Assembly (NCBI GenBank): GCA_003558175.1
Contig: PWMO01000417.1
Span: forward strand, 1-5,226
Direction of reading: 5' to 3'
DNA: 5,226 nt
Source of the DNA: Spirochaetaceae bacterium
GTDB taxonomy: Bacteria > Spirochaetota > Spirochaetia > DSM-27196 > PWMO01
How positions within the stretch are numbered: position 1 is the first letter of the stretch; each line of letters begins with the position of its first letter. Positions 1 to 5,226 of this stretch are shown piece after piece. The notes below the pieces were generated by a model. It saw only the letters and a list, made by a program, of their open reading frames with translations, was not told the DNA's origin and made no database searches. The translations under genes and the position numbers were made by a program.

Positions 1-1430
1 GGGGTCGGCTATCTGACGCTCGACCGCCAGTCGCGCACCCTCAGCGGCGGCGAAGTGCAGCGCATCAACCTGACCACGGCGCTGGGAACGTCGCTGGTGA
101 ACACGCTGTTCGTACTCGACGAACCGAGCATCGGGCTGCACCAGCGCGATGTTGGCAGGCTGATTGGAATCCTGACCCGGCTGCGCGACCTGGGCAACAC
201 CATTGTAGTGGTCGAGCACGACCCCGAGGTAATCCGCGCCGCCGACCTGGTGCTGGACATGGGGCCGATGGCCGGCGAACACGGCGGCGAAGTGGTCTTC
301 CAGGGCACGCCGGGCGAGCTGGCCGCAACCGGCACGACGTTGACCGCCGACTACCTTGCCGGCCGCCGCCTGGTTGCCGCGCCGCCGGACGCGGCCCGGC
401 GGCGCCCGGCCGACGCGCCGGCCGGGCGTGCGGTCGCGCCGGAACGCTCGATCGTCATCCGGGGAGCCGCTGCACACAACCTCAAGGACATCGACGTAGC
501 GCTGCCGCTTGATCGACTGGTCGCCTTGACCGGGGTCAGCGGCTCCGGGAAGTCAACGCTGATCCAGGACGTGCTGTTCAACGCCGCGCGCGCGGCCATG
601 GGGCGCCCGGTAGAGACACCGGGGAAGCACCGCGCGATTGACGGCCTTGCCGCGGTTGACGACGTGGTGCTGGTAGACCAATCGGCAATCGGCAAGACGA
701 CGCGCTCCAATCCGGCCAGCTACGTCGGTGCGTTCGACGCTATCCGGGCACTGTTTGCCGCCGAGGCTGTCTCGGTCGAGCGCGGCTATACCGCGGGTAG
801 CTTCAGTTTCAACTCCGGCGACGGGCGCTGCCCGACCTGCGGCGGCAACGGGTTTGAGCATATCGAGATGCAGTTTCTCAGCGACGTCTACATCCGCTGC
901 CCCGATTGCGACGGCACCCGCTACCGCCCCGAGATACTGGACGTGCGCCTGACGCCGGCGCCTGGCGGCGATCGCCGGCCGGTTTCGATTGCCGACGTGC
1001 TGGAAATGACCGTCGACGCCGCCTGCGAGTACTTTCGTGATCAGCCGCGCGTGCTGCGGGCAATGGAGCCGTTACGCGACGTCGGTCTCGGCTACCTGCG
1101 GCTGGGACAGCCGGTGCCCACGTTGAGCGGTGGCGAGGCGCAGCGGTTGAAGCTGGCGGGCCACCTGGTGCAGTCGCGCGGCGGCGGCAAGAAGCGCACC
1201 CGGCTTCTGTTTCTGTTCGACGAGCCCACTACCGGGCTGCACTTTCACGACATCGAGGTGCTGCTGCGTGCGTTGCGGGCACTGATTGCGGCGGGGCACT
1301 CGGTGGTGGTGATTGAGCACAACCTGGACGTGATTGCCGCCGCCGACTGGATTGTAGACCTGGGTCCGGAAGGTGGTGACGGCGGCGGTACGGTGGTGGC
1401 CGGAGGCACCCCGCTGCAGCTGGCGGAAGG
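1..1430 (+). other. UvrA copy 1: end of NBD1 plus complete NBD2
   Basis: This is the first UvrA unit within the fused protein. Bases 1-330 give the C-terminal half of NBD1: [11 protein letters not shown], the ABC signature LSGGEVQR at 40-63, FVLDEPS Walker B at 109-129 and VVEHD H-loop at 211-222. From 451 a complete NBD2 follows. It has Walker [10 protein letters not shown] at 532-558, the UvrA-specific [17 protein letters not shown] motif near 673, a CX2C-X19-CX2C zinc finger at 829-909, signature LSGGEAQR at 1123-1146, [11 protein letters not shown]alker B from 1210 and VIEHN H-loop at 1309-1323. No catalytic residue seen is missing. The NBD1 signature has Val where most UvrA domains have Ala. 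The Walker A, UvrB-binding region and first zinc site of this copy lie upstream, so whether it can bind UvrB cannot be judged here. Confidence 0.92.
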
Positions 1431-4203
1431 CGGCCGGGGGCACACCGCCGACGCGCTGCGCGCGCACCTCGCCAGTCTGCGGCAGACCCACGCACAAACT
1501 GAACCCGCGCTCGCCGCCGAACGGCCGCCGTCGCGTTACGGCACGGCAGCCGGCGGCGGGCATCAGGAGATCGAGATTCGCACCGCGAGGGAACACAATC
1601 TCAAGGGCATCAACCTCCAGATTCCGCTGGGACACCTGACGGTCATCACCGGGGTCAGCGGCAGCGGCAAGAGCACGGTGGCTTTCGATATTCTGTTTGC
1701 CGAAGGACAGCGGCGCTATCTGGAATCGCTGAACGCCTACGCGCGGCAATTTGTGCAGCCGGCGTCACGCGCGGACGTCGACGCGGTGATCGCGGTGCCC
1801 CCGACGGTGGCCATCGAGCAGCGCACCAGCCGCGGCGGCTACAAGAGCACCGTGGCAACGGTGACCGAAGTCTACCACTTCATGCGTCTGCTCTTCGTCA
1901 GGCTTGGCATCCAATACTGTCCCGACTGCAACGTGCCGATCAGTCCGCAGAGCCGGGAGTCCATCGCGGCGCAGATCCAGCGTACGCATCGCGGCGACCG
2001 GGTCACGGTGCTGGCGCCGCTGGTGGTCTCGCGCAAGGGCTACTACACCGACCTGGCGGCCTGGGCGGCGCGCAAAGGCTTCACGCAGCTGCGGGTCGAC
2101 GACGAGATGATCGCGGTGGATCCGTGGCCGCGGCTCGACCGTTTTCGCGAGCACACTATTGAGCTTCCGATCGCGGCGCTGAAGGTATCGCCGCGGGCCG
2201 GTCGCCTGCTCGATGGCGCGCTCAGCGCGGCACTGGCGCACGGCAAGGGAGTGGTGCACGTCCTGGTGGACGGAGCGAGCGAGGCCATTGTGTTCTCGAC
2301 GTCGCGGTCCTGCCCGAGCTGCGGTACCGGCTTTCCAGACCCCGACCCGCGGTTCTTCTCTTACAATTCGCGGCACGGCTGGTGCCCGGCCTGCACCGGA
2401 ACGGGTCTGGCAGCCGCGCCGGATGAAGACGACGTGACGCCGGAGTACGAACAGGCCGGCTCCGCGGAGAACGGGCGCGGCGCCGCGGTTGAGCTTCGCT
2501 TCTCGGAGCACCCGTGCCCGGAGTGCGGCGGCACCCGGCTGCGGCGCGAAGCGCGCGCGGTGCTGTATCGCGAACGGTCAATCACCGACCTGGCGGCACA
2601 GTCGGTGGACAAAGCGGCGCACTGGTTCAGCCGGCTGAAGCTGAAGGGGCGCGAAGCGGCCGTTGCGCGCGACATCGTCACCGAACTGAGCTCACGGCTT
2701 TCGTTTCTCAGGCGGGTGGGGCTGGGCTACCTCCCGCTGGACCGGGCGGCGCCGACACTCAGCGGCGGCGAGGCACAGCGGATCCGCCTGGCGGCACAGC
2801 TGGGGTCCAACCTGCGCGGCGTCTGCTATATACTGGACGAGCCCACCATCGGATTGCATTCGCGCGACAACGCGCTGCTGCTGCAGACGCTCGGTGAGCT
2901 GCGTGACAAAGGCAACACGGTGGTGGTTGTCGAGCATGACGAGGCCACCATCCGCAGCGCCGAGCACGTGATCGACCTCGGCCCGGGCGGCGGCGTTGAG
3001 GGGGGCGAGGTCATGTTCTGTGGCACGCCGGACTCGCTGCTGCGCGAAGCGCGCTCGGTCACGGCGTCAATGCTGCGAGAACCGCCGCAGTTTGCGGCAA
3101 TTGAACGGGCGCGAATCGAGAACTCGGGCGTGCTGCGCGTCCAGGGCGCAACGCTTCACAATCTTCGTACCATTGACGTCGAATTTCCGCTGTCGCGGTT
3201 TATTGCCGTCACCGGCGTCAGCGGCAGCGGCAAGAGCACGCTGGTGCGCGACGTACTGCATCGCGGACTGAAGCTGCTGCTCGCGCCCGGCAAACGTCGC
3301 CGATCGCGAACGTCGCCCGCACAACCGGAGCTTCCGGGCTGCAGCGCGATTCACGGCTGGGAAGAGCTCGCCTACGTCCGCGAGGTCGACCAGACTCCGA
3401 TCGGCAAGACGCCGCGTTCCACTCCCGCCACCTATGTGGGCATATGGGACGCGATCCGCAAGCTCTACGCCGGCCTGCCGGAGTCGCGCATGCGCGGATA
3501 TGACGCGGGGCGCTTCTCGTTCAATACGCCCGGTGGCCGCTGCGAAGAGTGCGGCGGACAGGGGCTCAAGCGCATTGAAATGAGTTTTCTGCCCGACGTA
3601 ACCGTACCGTGCGATCTCTGCGCCGGCCGGCGGTTCACCCCGGACACGCTCGAGATCGAGTTCAAGGACCGTTCCATCAGTGACGTCCTCGAGATGAGCA
3701 TCGACCAGGCGGTTGCGTTTTTTGCGGCGCAGCCGGCGGTGCGGCACACGCTGGAGCTGCTGCAGGACGTCGGGCTGGGCTACCTGCGGCTGGGGCAACA
3801 GAGCCCGACGCTGAGCGGAGGCGAGGCGCAGCGCATCAAGCTGGTTTCGGAGCTTGCCAAAGCGCGCGGCAACGGAACGCGATCAGGGCGCAGAAACGGC
3901 GCTTCCGGGAACGCCCTCTACATTCTCGACGAGCCCACCATCGGTCTGCACATGGCGGACGTGCGTCGGCTGGCACAGGTGCTGCACCGCCTGGTTGACG
4001 CCGGGCATACCGTGGTGGTCATCGAGCACAACCTGGACCTGATCGCGCAGGCGGACTGGGTCATCGACCTCGGGCCCGAAGGTGGAGACGGGGGAGGTGA
4101 CGTGGTTGCCGCGGGGCCGCCGCAAGCGATCGTGCACACGTCGGTATCACACACCGGACGCTTCCTGGCGCCCGTTGCGCGGCGCCGTCATGCACGGCCG
4201 TAA
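1..4203 (+). CDS. uvrA: Double-length (tandem) UvrA-type excinuclease ATPase, 5'-partial
   Basis: UvrA is the cytoplasmic damage-sensing ABC ATPase of nucleotide excision repair; it scans DNA as a dimer and loads UvrB. Here one frame encodes the end of one UvrA followed by a complete second UvrA. In window codons: copy 1 NBD1 signature LSGGEVQR (14), Walker B Asp-Glu (40-41), H-loop His73; copy 1 NBD2 Walker [10 protein letters not shown] (178), zinc finger (277-303), signature (375), Walker B Asp407, His440; linker (about 478-520); copy 2 NBD1 Walker A (551), UvrB-binding region (about 621-763), Cys pairs (771, 795, 839), signature (920), Asp946, His979; copy 2 NBD2 Walker A (1072), zinc finger (1181-1207), signature (1271), Asp1310, His1343. 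The frame is open to base 1. The GTG at 55 is the Val inside the signature motif, not a start. Some 400-500 codons should lie upstream. It ends with TAA. Canonical UvrA is about 940 residues, so the whole should approach 1,800-1,900 (inferred). I recall similar double UvrAs elsewhere. The gene symbol marks family; a separate normal uvrA may exist in the genome. Confidence 0.95.
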   Translation, partial: GVGYLTLDRQSRTLSGGEVQRINLTTALGTSLVNTLFVLDEPSIGLHQRDVGRLIGILTRLRDLGNTIVVVEHDPEVIRAADLVLDMGPMAGEHGGEVVFQGTPGELAATGTTLTADYLAGRRLVAAPPDAARRRPADAPAGRAVAPERSIVIRGAAAHNLKDIDVALPLDRLVALTGVSGSGKSTLIQDVLFNAARAAMGRPVETPGKHRAIDGLAAVDDVVLVDQSAIGKTTRSNPASYVGAFDAIRALFAAEAVSVERGYTAGSFSFNSGDGRCPTCGGNGFEHIEMQFLSDVYIRCPDCDGTRYRPEILDVRLTPAPGGDRRPVSIADVLEMTVDAACEYFRDQPRVLRAMEPLRDVGLGYLRLGQPVPTLSGGEAQRLKLAGHLVQSRGGGKKRTRLLFLFDEPTTGLHFHDIEVLLRALRALIAAGHSVVVIEHNLDVIAAADWIVDLGPEGGDGGGTVVAGGTPLQLAEGGRGHTADALRAHLASLRQTHAQTEPALAAERPPSRYGTAAGGGHQEIEIRTAREHNLKGINLQIPLGHLTVITGVSGSGKSTVAFDILFAEGQRRYLESLNAYARQFVQPASRADVDAVIAVPPTVAIEQRTSRGGYKSTVATVTEVYHFMRLLFVRLGIQYCPDCNVPISPQSRESIAAQIQRTHRGDRVTVLAPLVVSRKGYYTDLAAWAARKGFTQLRVDDEMIAVDPWPRLDRFREHTIELPIAALKVSPRAGRLLDGALSAALAHGKGVVHVLVDGASEAIVFSTSRSCPSCGTGFPDPDPRFFSYNSRHGWCPACTGTGLAAAPDEDDVTPEYEQAGSAENGRGAAVELRFSEHPCPECGGTRLRREARAVLYRERSITDLAAQSVDKAAHWFSRLKLKGREAAVARDIVTELSSRLSFLRRVGLGYLPLDRAAPTLSGGEAQRIRLAAQLGSNLRGVCYILDEPTIGLHSRDNALLLQTLGELRDKGNTVVVVEHDEATIRSAEHVIDLGPGGGVEGGEVMFCGTPDSLLREARSVTASMLREPPQFAAIERARIENSGVLRVQGATLHNLRTIDVEFPLSRFIAVTGVSGSGKSTLVRDVLHRGLKLLLAPGKRRRSRTSPAQPELPGCSAIHGWEELAYVREVDQTPIGKTPRSTPATYVGIWDAIRKLYAGLPESRMRGYDAGRFSFNTPGGRCEECGGQGLKRIEMSFLPDVTVPCDLCAGRRFTPDTLEIEFKDRSISDVLEMSIDQAVAFFAAQPAVRHTLELLQDVGLGYLRLGQQSPTLSGGEAQRIKLVSELAKARGNGTRSGRRNGASGNALYILDEPTIGLHMADVRRLAQVLHRLVDAGHTVVVIEHNLDLIAQADWVIDLGPEGGDGGGDVVAAGPPQAIVHTSVSHTGRFLAPVARRRHARP
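829..909 (+). other. C4 zinc finger in NBD2 of UvrA copy 1
   Basis: The four cysteines fall as CX2C-X19-CX2C, the same spacing as the C-terminal zinc finger of E. coli UvrA. The second half reads CPDC followed by DGTRY, and the stretch between contains the family pattern [11 protein letters not shown]. In canonical UvrA this finger tunes damage-specific DNA binding, so copy 1 keeps at least this part of the DNA-contacting surface. Confidence 0.9.
1431..1565 (+). other. Inter-copy linker of the fused UvrA
   Basis: This stretch of roughly 45 codons joins the two UvrA units without any stop or frame change. It reads through [16 protein letters not shown] and then a Pro/Ala/Gly-rich run ([20 protein letters not shown]) before copy 2 opens with [17 protein letters not shown]. 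The first part probably still belongs to the C-terminal tail of copy 1 (the equivalent tail of copy 2 is [11 protein letters not shown]); the second part looks unstructured. I see no internal ribosome binding site with a convincing start codon here, so a single polypeptide is the simplest reading. Exact borders are approximate. Confidence 0.7.
1861..2290 (+). other. UvrB-binding domain of UvrA copy 2
   Basis: This region lies between [11 protein letters not shown] and the SRSCPSCG zinc module, where UvrA proteins carry the domain that docks UvrB. It aligns by eye with E. coli along its length: CPDC near 1918, [16 protein letters not shown], a hairpin-like [13 protein letters not shown], then [28 protein letters not shown] split across the helical end. 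UvrA2-type proteins, the known UvrA paralogues involved in drug tolerance, lack this domain. Its presence argues that copy 2 could still load UvrB, although key docking residues need structural alignment to confirm. Borders are approximate. Confidence 0.8.
2311..2526 (+). other. Zinc module of copy 2 NBD1 with insertion domain replaced by a short loop
   Basis: Cysteine pairs sit at 2311/2320 and 2383/2392, giving CX2C-X20-CX2C with the family pattern DPRFFSYN between them; this matches E. coli UvrA. A third pair (CPEC) is at 2515-2526. In canonical UvrA roughly 120 residues, mostly the mobile insertion domain, separate the second and third pairs. Here only 40 residues do, with an acidic stretch ([12 protein letters not shown]) followed by a Gly/Ala-rich one. 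The flanking family sequence on both sides is in frame and intact, so this is a clean loss or ancestral absence rather than decay. Confidence 0.85.
3541..3621 (+). other. C4 zinc finger in NBD2 of UvrA copy 2
   Basis: The cysteines are spaced CX2C-X19-CX2C (CEEC then CDLC), identical in spacing to the finger of copy 1 and to E. coli UvrA. The inner stretch keeps the IEMSFLPDV pattern. Both copies thus retain the C-terminal damage-binding finger, as expected if both halves of a pseudo-dimer touch DNA. Confidence 0.9.
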
Positions 4204-4213
4204 CTGACCCGCG
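4204..4213. other. 10-bp gap between convergent stop codons
   Basis: The uvrA-type gene ends with TAA at 4201-4203 and the antiporter gene, read on the minus strand, ends with TAG at 4216-4214. The gap is too short for a stand-alone terminator, and I find no GC hairpin followed by a T-run in either direction nearby. Transcripts from the two genes probably overlap at their 3' ends, or stop by Rho; this is inference. Confidence 0.9.
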
Positions 4214-5226
4214 CTACAGCAGCAACAGCACCGTCCAGACCACGACAAGCCCGGACACCGCCCAGGAGAGATAGCGCAGGGCGCTGCCGTTATGTATCGC
4301 CTGGGCGAGGGCCCCGCCTGCTACCGACGAAACGCGCAGCAGCCGCGACAGTCCGAGCCTGACCGGCAAGAACGTCTTGAGCAGGCGGTTGATCACGGGA
4401 AACGCGAACGCAAACAGCAAGACCGCGGTCAGCACCGGCCAGACTGCATTCCAGAGACCGGCGGGATAGTAGAAGACCTGTTCGACGCCGAAGAAAAGCG
4501 AGAGGGGTACGTGTGGCGCGAGGCCCAGGGCCAGGCACGTCAGCGCGAGTACGCACATGGCGACCTGCTGCGCGATCGGCGTCGGCGGCACAGCGGCTGG
4601 TTTGTGGGTGCGCTGCGACTCCTTGCTCTCGCTCCACCAGCCCGTAAAGAAACAGAGATAGAGAAACTTGGTGAAGGACATCGCCGTTCCGATGCCCGCC
4701 AGAACCAGCAGCCAGGATGCGAGCGAGCCGTCGAGCGCGGACTTGAGCAGCGACTTGCTGATGAATCCGTTGAACGGCGGGACACCCGCGATTGAAGCGG
4801 AAGCAATGACGGCGATGACGGTGAGTAATGGCTTGCGGCGACCGGCTCCGCGAATGCGGTACATGTTGCTGCGCCCGAAGCTGTCCACCAGCACGCCGGC
4901 CACCATGAAGAGCAGGCCCTTGTAGACCACGTTGTTGACCAGATGGAAGTAACCGCCGGCCGCGGCCAGCGCGGCGCCCGCGCCGGCAAAGGCGCCGACC
5001 CCGGCGATCATGTACCCGATCTGGCTGATGATGTGAAAACTGAGAAACTGCCGTAACCCCGACTGCCTGAGCGCGTACAACACCGCGACCACCGCTACGA
5101 TGCCGCCTGCCAGCTCGAGGCCGTAACCGGGCAACAGCAGCCCAATACCGACTACGCCCACCTTGGTTGCGTAGGCGGACAGCACCACGGTGGTCTCTTT
5201 GGTGACGCGTGGATAGGTGCGGATCA
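4214..5226 (-). CDS. MrpD/NuoM-family proton-conducting membrane subunit, 5'-partial
   Basis: This is the C-terminal 337 codons of a polytopic inner-membrane protein of the family shared by complex I subunits NuoL/M/N and Mrp cation/proton antiporter subunits A and D. These proteins form a proton or cation path through the membrane. Reading from the edge gives IRTYPRVTKETTVVLSAYATKVGVV, which matches the AYP...TK region before TM7. About nine membrane segments follow. Counted from the GTG at 5188, family residues include Lys9 (TK motif), FHIISQIGYM (51-60), His82 and Lys90 in FHLVNNVVYKGLLFM, and Lys145 in PPFNGFISKSLL. A Lys at that last place is typical of MrpD/NuoL, whereas NuoM has Glu. 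After a loop rich in charged residues (186-205) come three more hydrophobic segments ending in a very hydrophobic tail. The frame runs off the window at 5226, so the GTG is not the start. The gene is last in its unit, unlike canonical mrpABCDEFG where E follows D. It could be one of several D-like paralogues in a variant Mrp operon; a complex I subunit or a hydrogenase-type subunit is less likely. Confidence 0.88.
   Translation of the reverse strand, partial: IRTYPRVTKETTVVLSAYATKVGVVGIGLLLPGYGLELAGGIVAVVAVLYALRQSGLRQFLSFHIISQIGYMIAGVGAFAGAGAALAAAGGYFHLVNNVVYKGLLFMVAGVLVDSFGRSNMYRIRGAGRRKPLLTVIAVIASASIAGVPPFNGFISKSLLKSALDGSLASWLLVLAGIGTAMSFTKFLYLCFFTGWWSESKESQRTHKPAAVPPTPIAQQVAMCVLALTCLALGLAPHVPLSLFFGVEQVFYYPAGLWNAVWPVLTAVLLFAFAFPVINRLLKTFLPVRLGLSRLLRVSSVAGGALAQAIHNGSALRYLSWAVSGLVVVWTVLLLL

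Larger units (their letters stand above)
1566..4203 (+). other. UvrA copy 2: complete unit lacking the insertion domain
   Basis: This second unit of about 880 residues has every landmark of a full UvrA in order. NBD1 has Walker A at 1651-1677 and the UvrA-specific run [19 protein letters not shown] just after it. The UvrB-binding region (about 1861-2290) follows, including [11 protein letters not shown] and the [11 protein letters not shown] segment that matches APIIKERKGEH of E. coli. Then come the split zinc module at 2311-2394, [13 protein letters not shown] at 2515, signature LSGGEAQR at 2758-2781, [11 protein letters not shown] at 2827 and VVEHD at 2929. NBD2 has Walker A at 3214-3240, the [17 protein letters not shown] motif, a zinc finger at 3541-3621, signature at 3811-3834, [11 protein letters not shown] at 3919 and VIEHN at 4021. 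The tail keeps the UvrA-like HTGRFL. The unit is shorter than E. coli UvrA mainly because the insertion domain is missing. Confidence 0.92.

Noticed and set aside
55..57. GTG at 55 as the start of the UvrA-type gene
   Set aside because: The codon encodes the Val within the ABC signature LSGGEVQR, and the 18 codons before it continue the family sequence to the window edge, so the gene starts upstream.
1072..1749. 225-codon open frame on the minus strand inside the uvrA-type gene
   Set aside because: It is antisense to conserved NBD motifs and has a composition typical of reverse-strand shadow translation.
1765..2511. 248-codon open frame on the minus strand inside the uvrA-type gene
   Set aside because: It is Arg/Ala/His-rich with no recognisable domain and lies fully opposite conserved UvrA sequence; high G+C coding DNA often gives such shadows.
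1651..3240. Near-identical 27-base stretches at 1651-1677 and 3214-3240 (26 of 27 match), and an identical 17-base stretch at 1090 and 3778
   Set aside because: Both pairs encode conserved ATPase motifs (Walker A; GYLRLG before the signature) in equivalent domains. They reflect protein conservation and codon preference, not a mobile or regulatory repeat.
3067..3798. 243-codon open frame on the minus strand inside the uvrA-type gene
   Set aside because: It mirrors the conserved NBD2 of copy 2, shows no family pattern of its own, and is explained by GC-rich codon structure.
1..4203. Possible frameshift or pseudogene in the fused UvrA
   Set aside because: The frame is uninterrupted over 1400 codons and all visible catalytic and zinc-binding residues are in place, so decay is not supported.
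4292..4795. 167-codon open frame on the plus strand opposite the antiporter gene
   Set aside because: The translation is highly charged and low in hydrophobic residues with no domain, while the minus-strand frame has clear membrane segments and family motifs.

Overview
The window holds two genes, both cut by the window edges, that converge with only 10 bp between their stop codons. The sequence is G+C-rich throughout, which leaves many long open frames on the wrong strand. The gene content and composition fit a high-GC bacterium. A proteobacterium, perhaps a gammaproteobacterium, is my guess from the style of both proteins; nothing here proves it.

Positions 1-4203 (+) are one uninterrupted reading frame of 1400 codons, open at the 5' edge. 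It is not an ordinary UvrA. It is a tandem, double-length UvrA: the end of a first UvrA copy (second half of its first ATPase domain plus a complete second ATPase domain), a short linker, and a whole second UvrA copy. The full protein should therefore carry four ABC ATPase domains, and every ATPase motif visible is intact. Since normal UvrA works as a homodimer in nucleotide excision repair, this architecture looks like a covalent pseudo-dimer. The second copy keeps the UvrB-binding region and all its zinc-binding cysteines, but it lacks nearly all of the roughly 110-residue insertion domain that normal UvrA uses near DNA. A 40-residue stretch with acidic patches stands in its place. I recall double-length UvrA proteins of this type in other proteobacteria, so the family is probably not new, but its job is poorly defined.

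Positions 4214-5226 (-) are the C-terminal part of a polytopic membrane protein of the NuoM/NuoN/MrpD proton-translocating family, most like a subunit D of a multisubunit cation/proton antiporter. It keeps lysines in the membrane segments where this family carries its proton path. It is the last gene of its transcription unit.

The two genes have no evident functional link. I see no RNA gene, mobile element, CRISPR array, clear terminator or promoter. The starts of both genes lie outside the window.
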